A stretch of 64,000 nucleotides of DNA from an uncultured Pelagibacteraceae bacterium (GTDB lineage Bacteria > Pseudomonadota > Alphaproteobacteria > Pelagibacterales > Pelagibacteraceae): positions 101,991 to 165,990 of the forward strand of contig CACAIR010000001.1 of NCBI GenBank assembly GCA_902532565.1, in the 5' to 3' direction. The notes beneath the pieces were generated by a model. That model was not told where the DNA came from, did no database searches, and saw nothing but the letters and a program-made list of their open reading frames with translations. Of this stretch, positions 43,369 to 52,272 are shown one piece after another (position 1 is the first letter of the stretch; each line of letters begins with the position of its first letter). Made by a program: the position numbers and the translations under genes.

Positions 43369-44162
43369 TGTCTGAATACCTAGTTCAATTTAATAATATC
43401 AGTAAGTTTTTTGGAAAAGTGATTGCATTAAAAGATGTCACCATGAAGCTTAAAAAAGGTGAGATCATGTGTCTTCTAGGAGATAACGGAGCTGGAAAAT
43501 CAACTTTAATTAAAACTTTAGCTGGAGTTCACAAACCGGACGAAGGTGAAATTATTTTCGAAGATAAAAAAATTATTTTTGACTCACCTAGAGACGCTCT
43601 TGATATTGGTATAGGGACAGTGTATCAAGATTTAGCTTTAGTGTCTTTAATGAGTGTTACTAGAAATTTTTTTATGGGAAGAGAACCACAAAAAGGGTTA
43701 CCCTTACTAAAGACTTTTGATATTGAGAAAGCTGATAAAATTGCAGCAGAAAGGATGGGTCAAATAGGTATTGATGTCAGAGATCCCTCACAAGCTGTTG
43801 GAACAATGTCAGGGGGAGAAAGACAATGTTTAGCTATCTCTAGAGCAATTTATTTTGGTGCAAAAGTTTTAGTTTTAGATGAGCCAACATCTGCGTTAGG
43901 TGTTCATCAGGCCTCGATGGTTTTAAAATATATTGTAAAAGCAGCTTCTCAAGGTTTAGCTGTAATATTAATTACTCATAACGTTCATCATGCTTATCCA
44001 GTGGGCAATAGTTTTACTGTTTTAAATAGAGGTAAAAGTATGGGGACGTTCCAAAAAAAAGACATCTCAAGAGAAAAACTCTTAAGTATGATGGCAGGTG
44101 GTGGAGAATTGGATAAACTAGAAGTTGAATTAAAAGAAATGGATAGAATAGCAAATCACTAA
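43368..44162 (+). CDS. sugar ABC transporter ATPase, single-domain (FrcA-like)
   Basis: 264-residue ABC ATPase: Walker [18 protein letters not shown], signature [14 protein letters not shown], Walker [12 protein letters not shown] and H-loop [10 protein letters not shown]. The single domain and the [10 protein letters not shown] segment resemble rhizobial FrcA. It completes the FrcBCA-like transporter. It overlaps the permease stop and is followed by an unrelated spacer. Confidence 0.92.
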   Translation: MSEYLVQFNNISKFFGKVIALKDVTMKLKKGEIMCLLGDNGAGKSTLIKTLAGVHKPDEGEIIFEDKKIIFDSPRDALDIGIGTVYQDLALVSLMSVTRNFFMGREPQKGLPLLKTFDIEKADKIAAERMGQIGIDVRDPSQAVGTMSGGERQCLAISRAIYFGAKVLVLDEPTSALGVHQASMVLKYIVKAASQGLAVILITHNVHHAYPVGNSFTVLNRGKSMGTFQKKDISREKLLSMMAGGGELDKLEVELKEMDRIANH

Positions 44163-44251
44163 TTTTAAAAATTCATATCAGAAATTACTAATTTACATAT
44201 CTCGTTGTAATTATATTTGTTATATTTTTAAAAAAAATAAAGGAGTAAATT

Positions 44252-44569
44252 ATGAAAGCATATATAATGGGTAACTATACTGAAAAAGCTTTTCAAGGAT
44301 TCCTTAAGGATCCAACAAGTGACAGAAAAGCTGTTGTAGAGCAACTTACAAAGGCTATGGGTGGAACGATGCATACTATGGATATTGTAAGAGGTTCTTA
44401 TGATTTTATTGTAGTTACTGATGTACCTAGTTTTGATGATTTCGCAGCTATAAAATTAGTTGTTGAAGCTTCAGGTGCAGTAAAAAATTTAACTATGTTA
44501 GAAGCTATAGATTTTACTAAGGCAACAACAAAAGCTAGTAAAATTGGTTACAAAGCACCAGGACAATAA
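44252..44569 (+). CDS. GYD domain protein
   Basis: 105-residue GYD-domain protein of unknown role, with MKAYIMGNYTEKAFQGFL at the N terminus and the diagnostic VRGSYDFIVVTDVPSFDDF in the middle. The fold is probably a ferredoxin-like dimer. AAAGGAG precedes the ATG. No partner is evident. Confidence 0.87.
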   Translation: MKAYIMGNYTEKAFQGFLKDPTSDRKAVVEQLTKAMGGTMHTMDIVRGSYDFIVVTDVPSFDDFAAIKLVVEASGAVKNLTMLEAIDFTKATTKASKIGYKAPGQ

Positions 44570-44579
44570 AAAATTATTT

Positions 44580-44606
44580 TAACTTCCAGTCTTAAGCTGG
44601 AAGTTA
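44580..44606. terminator. convergent hairpin, probable bidirectional terminator
   Basis: A 10-bp stem (TAACTTCCAG/CTGGAAGTTA) with a 7-base loop lies between the convergent GYD and PhyH genes and overlaps the PhyH stop. The T-run expected of an intrinsic terminator is weak on the plus strand and AT-rich on the minus strand, so use in both directions is possible but not certain. Confidence 0.55.
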
Positions 44607-45437
44607 TTCCGATAAAAATAAAGTTGGGAACATTTTTCCAGTTAAATCATCCCCATTTTTATAACCATTGTCTTCCATAATGGCTCTTTCTTCTCTAGCC
44701 CAGTCTCCTCTATAAATTATTTTTGTGTCCTCTTTTGCCATTCTTAAAGTATATCTATTAATATCTTTTTTTGGAGTTATTGGATTTAGTCCACCGTGAA
44801 GAGTTCTAATATCAAAATAAATGCAATCACCTACCTCAAGATCCCATTGCAAAAATTCATAATCATTTTTATTTTCTAATATATTTGGAGTAAATTCATA
44901 TTTTTTTCCATTAACAATTCCTGCTTCTCCATCTACATAGTGGCCATCGTTAAATCTTGTTCTTAAAAATAATCTATTCCATAAATGGGACCCTTTAACC
45001 CATGCAATACCATCCTCTTTTTTTACAGCCTCAAGTGGTATCCACAAAACACACATTGATCCCTCAAAATCAAAATAAGATATATCATGATGAAATGGTG
45101 GTGACGATTTACATCCTGCTTCTCTAAAAAACCAATTATCCATTACTAAATTAATCCTTTTAGCTTCTAAGAGTTCAGCCGCAATTTTAGGTGTTGGTGA
45201 ATTAAAAACAAAATCTTTAAACTCATCATGTAAATTCCAAGTCCAAAAATCTTCATGATATCCAGGAAGTGATTTATCTTTTGTGTGATTTACATATCTT
45301 GGGCTAGGATTATTTTTGGCTTTTTCAATTCCTTTTTTAAGTTTTTTTATCCAACTAACATCAAATTTATTCTTAAGAAGTACTGCTCCTTCTTTTTTAA
45401 ATTTATCAATTTCTTTTTCTGATACTAATTTACTCAT
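44604..45437 (-). CDS. phytanoyl-CoA dioxygenase (PhyH) family protein
   Basis: 277-residue Fe(II)/2-oxoglutarate dioxygenase. Metal ligands are His and Asp in PFHHDISYFD and a distal His in FDIRTLHGGLNP. The family includes hydroxylases of lipids, ectoine and phosphonates. No neighbouring pathway genes identify the substrate. It converges with the GYD gene. Confidence 0.85.
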   Translation of the reverse strand: MSKLVSEKEIDKFKKEGAVLLKNKFDVSWIKKLKKGIEKAKNNPSPRYVNHTKDKSLPGYHEDFWTWNLHDEFKDFVFNSPTPKIAAELLEAKRINLVMDNWFFREAGCKSSPPFHHDISYFDFEGSMCVLWIPLEAVKKEDGIAWVKGSHLWNRLFLRTRFNDGHYVDGEAGIVNGKKYEFTPNILENKNDYEFLQWDLEVGDCIYFDIRTLHGGLNPITPKKDINRYTLRMAKEDTKIIYRGDWAREERAIMEDNGYKNGDDLTGKMFPTLFLSE

Positions 45438-45523
45438 ACTAAATATATTAGAATATATTATATAATTAATGATATCAAAATACTTAAAAAATAAATATAA
45501 GCCATTAATTATAATTATTGCTA

Positions 45524-46423
45524 ATGAAAAAATTTAAACATTCTGAAATTACTCCAGAAAATATTTATTATAAAAGAAGATCTTTCATGAGATCAATAGG
45601 CTATGGATTGAGTGCTCTAACTTTAAATTCAGTTCCTATAATTAATGCCAAAGCTAGTAATCTAACTGAAACAACTAGTTATAAAAATATAACAACATAT
45701 AACAACTATTATGAGTTTGGCACTGGGAAAGGCGACCCTCATAGAAGAGCAAAAAATTTTACTACAAGACCTTGGAGTATCAAAATTGAAGGTCTAGTTG
45801 AAAAACCACTAGAACTCTCGATTGAAGAAGTGTTATCTATTAAATCTGAAGAAAGAATTCTTAAACTTAGATGTGTAGAAGGCTGGTCTATGGTTATTCC
45901 ATGGTTGGGATTTTCGTTAAGCGAATTACTCAACAAGGTTGAGATTAAGACCAATGCAAAATTTGTAGAATTTGAAACTGTTTATAATCCTGAAGAGATG
46001 GTTGGTCAAAGATATCCTGTTTTAAACTGGCCTTACATAGAAGGTCTTAGAATTGATGAGGCGATGCATCCTCTTACTACTGTTGTAACTGGTCTATATG
46101 GTAAACCTTTACCCAATCAAAATGGTGCGCCTTTAAGAATATTTATTCCATGGAAATACGGTTTTAAAAGTGCAAAATCTATTGTTAAAATTAAGTTAAC
46201 AGAAAAAATGCCGAATACTGCATGGAAAAATGCTTCACCAAGAGAATATGGCTTTTACTCAAATGTAAATCCCGAAGTTGACCATCCAAGATGGTCTCAA
46301 GCAACTGAAAGAATAATTGGAGAAAGTATTTTAGCTCCAAGAATTAAAACTTTAATGTTCAATGGTTATGGAGATGAAGTTGCTTATCTTTATAGTGGAA
46401 TGGACCTAAAAAAGAATTATTAG
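45524..46423 (+). CDS. msrP: protein-methionine-sulfoxide reductase catalytic subunit
   Basis: About 299 residues from the ATG at 45524 (track start 45518 is a TTG). A Tat-type signal (YKRRSFMRSIGYGLSALTLN) targets a folded, molybdopterin-bearing protein to the periplasm. The Mo-cofactor Cys is in LRCVEGWSMVIPW, and the FIPWKYGFKSAKSI segment is conserved. It repairs oxidised methionine in periplasmic proteins with MsrQ. Confidence 0.93.
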   Translation: MKKFKHSEITPENIYYKRRSFMRSIGYGLSALTLNSVPIINAKASNLTETTSYKNITTYNNYYEFGTGKGDPHRRAKNFTTRPWSIKIEGLVEKPLELSIEEVLSIKSEERILKLRCVEGWSMVIPWLGFSLSELLNKVEIKTNAKFVEFETVYNPEEMVGQRYPVLNWPYIEGLRIDEAMHPLTTVVTGLYGKPLPNQNGAPLRIFIPWKYGFKSAKSIVKIKLTEKMPNTAWKNASPREYGFYSNVNPEVDHPRWSQATERIIGESILAPRIKTLMFNGYGDEVAYLYSGMDLKKNY

Positions 46424-46429
46424 AATAAA

Positions 46430-47002
46430 GTGAAAAATTATTCAAAGCCTTCTGTTTTTTTATTATCGCTTTGGCCTATTTACATAATAACTTATCAAAT
46501 ATTTTATAACAAATTAGGTCCTGAGCCTGTTGACAGAATCGTAAACCATTTTGGAGAATGGACTTTGATTTTTATTCTTTTAACCCTTTCAATGACTCCT
46601 CTAAAAAAAATCACCAAATCACTTGAGTGGATTAAATTTAGAAGAATGCTTGGTTTATTCGCTTTTTTTTATGCTTCTATTCATATGTTGAGTTACGTTG
46701 GACTTGATTATAGATTTGACTTTGAACCATTGATCAATGATGTTCTGAAAAAGAAATTCGTATTTATTGGTTTTTCTGCCTGGCTACTATTGGTTCCACT
46801 TGCAATCACTTCATCAGATAAAATGTTAAGATTATTAAAACATAATTGGAAAAAATTGCACAAATTAATATACATAATTGCAATTTTTGGTTCATTGCAC
46901 TTTATATGGCTTTCAAAAACAATTTTTTTTAAACCATTAATTTATTTGATTATTCTTTTGTTTCTTTTAAGTTTTAGAATTAAATTTAAAAAAAGTACTT
47001 AA
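46430..47002 (+). CDS. msrQ: MsrQ heme-binding membrane subunit of MsrPQ
   Basis: 190-residue membrane protein with six segments from a GTG start. Heme-ligand His candidates lie in FYASIHMLSYVGLD and WKKLHKLIYIIAIFGSLHF. It passes electrons to MsrP. It lies six bases after msrP and its stop shares a TTAA with the convergent DUF779 gene. Confidence 0.9.
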   Translation: MKNYSKPSVFLLSLWPIYIITYQIFYNKLGPEPVDRIVNHFGEWTLIFILLTLSMTPLKKITKSLEWIKFRRMLGLFAFFYASIHMLSYVGLDYRFDFEPLINDVLKKKFVFIGFSAWLLLVPLAITSSDKMLRLLKHNWKKLHKLIYIIAIFGSLHFIWLSKTIFFKPLIYLIILLFLLSFRIKFKKST

Positions 47003-47352
47003 TTTTTTTTATCCTCGTTATCAACTACCAGACAAATTTCGGATTTAGTTAAAAATCTTTTTCCTGTTCCGTTATCTAGAGAAAACATTCCACCAATACC
47101 TTTTACTGCATCAATAGTTAAATCTGTATGTTTCCATTTTTCATATTGATCTGCATTCATGTAAAAAGGAACTCCACCAATTTCGCCTAACTTCACATCA
47201 TTATCACCTAATGGAAACTCCCCTTCGGGGAAACACATTGGCGCACTCCCGTCGCAACAGCCTCCAGATTGATGAAACATTAATTTTTCACCATACTTTT
47301 CCTTTAATTCAGAAAGTAGACTTAATGCAGAATGTGTAGCTGAAACTTTCAT
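46999..47352 (-). CDS. DUF779 protein
   Basis: About 117 residues from the ATG at 47352, preferred because the upstream ATG at 47370 lies in a hairpin. Cys-rich segment SGGCCDGSAPMCFPEGEF and DVKLGEIGGVPFYM identify DUF779. Genes of this family often sit next to acetaldehyde dehydrogenases of the ExaC type, as here; the function is unknown but a metal- or redox-linked role is plausible. Confidence 0.88.
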   Translation of the reverse strand: MKVSATHSALSLLSELKEKYGEKLMFHQSGGCCDGSAPMCFPEGEFPLGDNDVKLGEIGGVPFYMNADQYEKWKHTDLTIDAVKGIGGMFSLDNGTGKRFLTKSEICLVVDNEDKKN

Positions 47353-47363
47353 TTTTGATATCC

Positions 47364-47388
47364 GGCCCATGATTTAGAATCATGGGCC
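47364..47388 (-). promoter_or_regulatory. GC-rich inverted repeat at the DUF779 leader
   Basis: An 11-bp perfect stem (GGCCCATGATT/AATCATGGGCC) with a 3-base loop lies between the aldehyde dehydrogenase and DUF779 genes. No T-run follows, so it is not a normal terminator. It would sequester the upstream candidate ATG. It may regulate translation, process the transcript or bind a protein. Confidence 0.6.
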
Positions 47389-47406
47389 AGTATATAATAT
47401 TTTAGT

Positions 47407-49152
47407 TTAAAAGAAGCCTAATTTTTTTTCAGCATAAGAAACATGAAGATTCTTATTCTGTCTATAATGGCTAAGCATCATTTTATGAGTTTCTCTTCCA
47501 ACTCCTGATTGTTTGTAACCACCAAATGGTGAGTGTGCTGGATAAGCATGATAACAATTAGTCCATACTATTCCTGCTTGTATTGCTCTACCCATTCTAT
47601 AAGCAATATTTCCATTTCTAGTCCAAACACCTGCACCTAAACCATAAAGAGTATCATTAGCTATTTCTAAAGCTTCTGCCTCATCTTTAAATTTAATTAC
47701 AGACACTACGGGACCAAATATTTCTTCTTGAGAAATACGAGATTTATTGTTGGTCTCAAAAATTGTAGGTTGGATATAGTTACCTTTTTCCAATCCACTA
47801 TTAAGTTTACCAACAGCTCCTCCTGTAAGAACTTTAGCACCTTCTTTTTTACCGAGATCTAGATAAGATTTAATCTTCTCCATTTGTTCAACTGAAGCTT
47901 GAGCTCCTATCATTGTTTCCATTTTTAAAGGATTATCTTGAATTACAGCTTTAGTTCTAGCTATACATTTTTCCATGAACTTATCGTAGATAGACTCTTG
48001 AACTAATGCTCTACTTGGACAAGTACAAACTTCTCCTTGGTTAAGATTGAACATTACAAAACCCTCAACGCATTTGTCTAAAAAGTCATCATCTTTTTCC
48101 ATTATGTCTTCAAAGAAAATGTTAGGAGATTTTCCACCTAGTTCCAAAGTAATTGGAATAATGTTTTGAGCAGCATACTGCATGATCAATCTTCCAGTGG
48201 AAGTTTCACCTGTGAAAGCAACTTTTGCAACTCTTTTTGAAGATGCTAAAGGTTTACCTGCTTCTAATCCAAAACCACTCACTATGTTAACTACTCCTGG
48301 AGGTAATAAATCACCAATCAGTTCCATCATAACCATGATAGATGCTGGCGTTTGTTCTGCTGGTTTTAAAACTGAACAATTACCTGCTGCTAACGCTGGT
48401 GCTAGTTTCCATGTAGCCATTAATAATGGAAAGTTCCAAGGAACAATCTGACCAACTACTCCTAATGGTTCAGGAATGTTATAAGAGTATTGTGAATTGC
48501 TAATCTCAGCAACAGAACCTTCTTCAGCTCTTATTACTCCTGCAAAATATCTCCAGTGGTCAATTACCAATGGTAAATCTGCTGCCATACACTCTCTTAT
48601 TGGTTTTCCATTATCTAAACACTCAGCCGTAGCTAGTAAATTTAGATTTTTTTCTAAGACATCAGCTATTTTCATCATTATATTTGATCTTGTAGTGATG
48701 TCAGTTTTTCCCCATGTTTCAAAAGCTGCATGAGCTGCATCTAATGCTGCCTCTACATCTTTTTCATTTGATCTTGCGACTGAACAGATTATCTCATTTG
48801 AAATCGGGCTTGGATTATCAAAATACTTGCCAGACTTAGGTTCTACAAATTTTCCATTAATGTAGTTTCCATACTTCGCTTTAAATGGAAATTTCACCTT
48901 TAAATGAGAAGTATCTAAAACAGACGACACTTTCATTGCTTCTGCACTCATTTTTTTTACTCCTCTTGTTTTTTTAGTTGGTTGAACTTTATTATTTTTT
49001 CTAGATTTTTTAGAACGCTTCTTAGTCGCAGACTTTTTTGTCCCAACTTTTTTTTTCGTTTTTATTTTTTTTCTAGAAGTTTTGACTAGTTTTTTTGTTT
49101 TTTTCTTAGTCTTTGGCTTTAACTTTTTTTTTCTTTTATTAGCCATGAACAT
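47407..49152 (-). CDS. ExaC/AcoD-type aldehyde dehydrogenase with lysine-rich N-terminal extension
   Basis: 581 residues as an open frame; family members are about 506. The ALDH core starts at MSAEAM (ATG 48951), preceded by AGAGGAG at good spacing, so translation may begin there. Ahead of it are about 67 lysine-rich residues (for example [22 protein letters not shown]) in the same frame, with ATGs at 49152 and 49146. Core motifs: [24 protein letters not shown], base in LELGGKSPN and Cys in [10 protein letters not shown]. The DUF779 partner supports acetaldehyde-type substrates. Confidence 0.9.
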   Translation of the reverse strand: MFMANKRKKKLKPKTKKKTKKLVKTSRKKIKTKKKVGTKKSATKKRSKKSRKNNKVQPTKKTRGVKKMSAEAMKVSSVLDTSHLKVKFPFKAKYGNYINGKFVEPKSGKYFDNPSPISNEIICSVARSNEKDVEAALDAAHAAFETWGKTDITTRSNIMMKIADVLEKNLNLLATAECLDNGKPIRECMAADLPLVIDHWRYFAGVIRAEEGSVAEISNSQYSYNIPEPLGVVGQIVPWNFPLLMATWKLAPALAAGNCSVLKPAEQTPASIMVMMELIGDLLPPGVVNIVSGFGLEAGKPLASSKRVAKVAFTGETSTGRLIMQYAAQNIIPITLELGGKSPNIFFEDIMEKDDDFLDKCVEGFVMFNLNQGEVCTCPSRALVQESIYDKFMEKCIARTKAVIQDNPLKMETMIGAQASVEQMEKIKSYLDLGKKEGAKVLTGGAVGKLNSGLEKGNYIQPTIFETNNKSRISQEEIFGPVVSVIKFKDEAEALEIANDTLYGLGAGVWTRNGNIAYRMGRAIQAGIVWTNCYHAYPAHSPFGGYKQSGVGRETHKMMLSHYRQNKNLHVSYAEKKLGFF

Positions 49153-49264
49153 ATTAAACTAACAATGTTTGCTGAAGTCTATTTGTAATAATTAAAATAT
49201 TCTACTTATAATTGTATAAATACAACATCTTGTGCTTAATAAAAAAGTCATTAATATTTTTTAT

Positions 49265-49510
49265 ATGAATGAAAATGAAAAAAAAGATATCCAATCTGCT
49301 ACTTTTGAAAGATTGCTTAAGCATTTAGATGAAAGAAAAGATGTTCAGAATATTGATTTAATGAACTTAGCAGATTTTTGTAGAAATTGTTTATCAAGGT
49401 GGTTTAGGGAAGAGGCTGAAAAAAAAGGCATCACTATTTCAGATCCAGATGCAAGAGAACGGATTTATGGAATGCCTTACTCTGAATGGAAGGAAAAATA
49501 TCAAAGATAA
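49265..49510 (+). CDS. DUF1244 protein
   Basis: 81 residues from ATG 49265 (track start 49232 adds 11 unlikely residues). The family hallmark is MNLADFCRNCLSRWFREEAE with GMPYSEWKEKYQ at the C terminus. It is a small protein of unknown function, widespread in alphaproteobacteria. It is divergent from the aldehyde dehydrogenase and converges with moaB. Confidence 0.9.
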   Translation: MNENEKKDIQSATFERLLKHLDERKDVQNIDLMNLADFCRNCLSRWFREEAEKKGITISDPDARERIYGMPYSEWKEKYQR

Positions 49511-50011
49511 TTATTTTTCTTTTAATCTTGGTATAAGTTCAACAAAATTACATGGTTTGTTATTAATATCTAATTGATGTTTTAAAATTCCTTCCCATGC
49601 ATCAATAACTCCACCTGATGATCCTGGTAAAGCAAATATATATTTTCCTTTGGCTAAAACTGCACATGCTCTTGATTGAATTGAAGAAGTTCCTACTGTT
49701 TTAAGACTTAAATATCTAAAAATCTCTCCAAAACCAGGGATATGTTTGTCAGCAATTATTTCTAAAGCCTCAGGTGTAATATCACGTCCAGTTAAACCTG
49801 TTCCTCCCGTTGTAATAATCACATCTATTTGTTTATTTTGAAGCCACTCTTTGAGAATTATAACAATATCGTCTTTATTATCTTTGCAAATTTTTCGATT
49901 AACTAAATTATGTTTAGCTTCTTCAATTTTTTTTACAAGGACTGCTCCCGACTTATCGTTATCAATAGTTCTTGTATCTGTTACGGTTAATAATGCTATA
50001 TTTACTTTCAT
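49511..50011 (-). CDS. moaB: molybdopterin adenylyltransferase-like protein MoaB
   Basis: 166 residues, MoaB/Mog fold. The nucleotide site TTGGTGLTGRDITPEAL and the loop FALPGSSGGVIDAWE are visible. It acts in molybdenum cofactor synthesis and would support MsrP, the Mo enzyme encoded nearby. It immediately follows the DUF1244 stop in convergent arrangement. Confidence 0.92.
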   Translation of the reverse strand: MKVNIALLTVTDTRTIDNDKSGAVLVKKIEEAKHNLVNRKICKDNKDDIVIILKEWLQNKQIDVIITTGGTGLTGRDITPEALEIIADKHIPGFGEIFRYLSLKTVGTSSIQSRACAVLAKGKYIFALPGSSGGVIDAWEGILKHQLDINNKPCNFVELIPRLKEK

Positions 50012-50025
50012 AAAATTTTTTTGAG

Positions 50026-50772
50026 ATGATTATATTATCAATATTTTTTTTTATAACAGCTATTTTATATTCTAGTGTTGGTTTTGGAGGAGGATCTACC
50101 TATTTAGCTTTGATGTTAATTTGGGATGTTCCTTACTATGTTATTCCAGTAATAGCCCTTCTTTGTAACATAATTGTTGTCACTGGTAATTCTATTAATT
50201 ATGTACATTCTGGAAATCATAATTTTAAATTATTAATACCATTCTTGATTGGATCAATTCCAATGGCCTTTTTTGGTGGCACTTTATTAATTAATAGAGA
50301 AATATTTGAAATTTTACTATTCTTAGTTTTATCAGTTGCAGGGTTATTGTTATTGATAAATAATAAATCTTACGATGAAAAAAACATTATAATAAAAAAA
50401 CTTAATTCAATTTTTTCAATCTTAGTAGGTTCGGTTATAGGGCTAATTTCTGGTATAGTAGGTATTGGAGGTGGAATTTTTCTTAGCCCTATTCTTTTTT
50501 TATTAAAAGCAGACAAGCCTAAAAATATTGTTACTTCAGCATCATTATTTATACTTATTAACTCAATTTTTGGAATCTTAGGACAATTAACAAAAGAAAC
50601 TGTACTAGATAAAATTGTATCATATTTACCTTTATTCTTAACAGTTTTAATTGGTGGTCTACTGGGAAATTATTTAAATCTAAAAATTTTCTCTAATAGA
50701 GCACTTACCATAATAACATCCATATTGGTGATTTTTGTTTCAATAAGAATGGGTTTCAAAATTTTCATTTAA
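50026..50772 (+). CDS. TauE/SafE family anion exporter
   Basis: 248-residue membrane protein with about eight hydrophobic segments. The duplicated motifs YSSVGFGGGSTYLALMLIW and ISGIVGIGGGIFLSPIL are diagnostic of TauE/SafE. It may export sulfite or other sulfonate-derived anions, though it lies far from the sulfonate-type genes at the left end. It converges with the DMT transporter by eight bases. Confidence 0.88.
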   Translation: MIILSIFFFITAILYSSVGFGGGSTYLALMLIWDVPYYVIPVIALLCNIIVVTGNSINYVHSGNHNFKLLIPFLIGSIPMAFFGGTLLINREIFEILLFLVLSVAGLLLLINNKSYDEKNIIIKKLNSIFSILVGSVIGLISGIVGIGGGIFLSPILFLLKADKPKNIVTSASLFILINSIFGILGQLTKETVLDKIVSYLPLFLTVLIGGLLGNYLNLKIFSNRALTIITSILVIFVSIRMGFKIFI

Positions 50773-51655
50773 TCAATTTTTTATTATCCGCTTTTCTAGC
50801 AAAATAAATACCTACTGAAACAGCTATTAAAGAAATTAGTACTTTTGTTGTAATGAGTTCTTTTAAAAAGATATAACTTAAAATAGTTCCAAAAATAGGT
50901 ATTAAATAAGAAACTTGTGATTGAAATATTAAGCCATTATTCACTAAAATTCTGAATCTTAACAACCAAGCAATTCCTGTAGAAACCAATCCTAAATAAA
51001 TTACAGAGATTGTTGAGTCTAGTCTTGGGGCAACATTCCATGGTTGTTCAATAAAACTCACAAGAGGAATTAAAATAATAATTGCCCAAATCAATATTGA
51101 ACCTGTAACGTTTTCATTTTTTTTCTTACTAATTTTTAAAGTAAGAATACCTCCAATTACATAACAAGTAGAACCTAAAAGTATTAACAAAGCAGACAAA
51201 AAATTATTTTCATCTATTAAAAGATTATCAGAAAATAAATATATTATTCCTGAAAAACCTATTAAAATTCCAAAAGTTTTAATCAAATTAAATTTTTCAT
51301 TTTTAGTATAAAAATGTCCTAACACTGTAGAACTTAATGGAGTAGTAGACATTAATATAGCAGCTAAATTACTTTGAACAGATTGAACCCCATAAGCGAT
51401 CAAAAAAAATGGAGCTACTAAATTTATAAATCCAATCATTGCAAACCAATACCAATCTTTAGAAAAGGCTTCTAATTTTATATTTTTAAAATAACAAAGT
51501 AATAAAACTGGTATTGCTCCAAAAAAAACTCTCAAAAAAGCAATAGTTATCGGTCCAAAAGAATATGTTGCAATTTTAATATTAAAGAACGCAGATGCCC
51601 AAATTAATGCTAATGTAGTAAGTAATATATAATCTATAAATTTAGGTTTTCTCAT
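50765..51655 (-). CDS. EamA/DMT family transporter
   Basis: 296 residues with about ten membrane segments in two EamA repeats (TLALIWASAFFNIKI and LGLVSTGIAWLLRF). It is a drug/metabolite transporter, substrate unknown. Its ATG overlaps the ybaK stop by four bases. Confidence 0.88.
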   Translation of the reverse strand: MRKPKFIDYILLTTLALIWASAFFNIKIATYSFGPITIAFLRVFFGAIPVLLLCYFKNIKLEAFSKDWYWFAMIGFINLVAPFFLIAYGVQSVQSNLAAILMSTTPLSSTVLGHFYTKNEKFNLIKTFGILIGFSGIIYLFSDNLLIDENNFLSALLILLGSTCYVIGGILTLKISKKKNENVTGSILIWAIIILIPLVSFIEQPWNVAPRLDSTISVIYLGLVSTGIAWLLRFRILVNNGLIFQSQVSYLIPIFGTILSYIFLKELITTKVLISLIAVSVGIYFARKADNKKLIK

Positions 51656-52131
51656 TCAGTTATATCTAAAATTAAGCCCTCAGTTATTTGAACTAAATTT
51701 TTAAAATCTATTTTGAAGACGCAATTAGGATGGCCTGCTGCAGCAAATAAATAATTAAATCTTTCTAAAGAATTATCAATTAGAACAGTCATTTTATTTA
51801 AATGACCGATTGGTGAAACACCTCCTATTGTAAAACCTGTAACATTTTTTACATCATCAGCAGAGGCCATAGACGCATCTTTAATATTAAGATTTTTTTT
51901 AATTTTTTTTAAAGAAGCTTTTTTATCTCCGGCTACAAGACAGAGAGTATAGTTTTGCTGTGTTTTAAAAATTAAACTCTTCACGATTGCACCAACATCA
52001 CAACCTAAAGATGAAGCAGCTTCTAAAGCAGTCCTAGCTGAACTATCAAGTAGAATAACCTTTTGATTTTGATCAAATTCTTTAAGTAATTTTTGAACTC
52101 TTTCAACAGGTTCTTTGAGTAATAAAGACAT
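51652..52131 (-). CDS. YbaK/EbsC family Cys-tRNA(Pro)/aminoacyl-tRNA deacylase
   Basis: 159 residues. Typical segments are VGAIVKSLIFKTQQ, LVAGDKKASLKKI and the active-site loop TIGGVSPIGH. It would hydrolyse mischarged tRNAs in translation quality control. It is translationally coupled to the DMT transporter. Confidence 0.88.
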   Translation of the reverse strand: MSLLLKEPVERVQKLLKEFDQNQKVILLDSSARTALEAASSLGCDVGAIVKSLIFKTQQNYTLCLVAGDKKASLKKIKKNLNIKDASMASADDVKNVTGFTIGGVSPIGHLNKMTVLIDNSLERFNYLFAAAGHPNCVFKIDFKNLVQITEGLILDITE

Positions 52132-52272
52132 TATTCAACTTATAATTGTTAGTTATTTTAATTATTTAATTATACACTCATGAAAAAAATGCATAGGTGA
52201 TATTAAGTAAAAGTACATTCTTTAACAGTCTTTATTTGGTATCACAAGGCCCAGAATTATAAAGGAGAGAAA

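Noticed and set aside
47364-47388. Intrinsic terminator after the aldehyde dehydrogenase
   Set aside because: The stem is strong but no T-run follows on the minus strand, so it is listed as a regulatory hairpin instead.
52132-52272. Glutamine riboswitch or sigma-54 promoter before glnA
   Set aside because: I could not find the conserved glnA RNA motif or a TGGCAC-N5-TTGC element in the leader.
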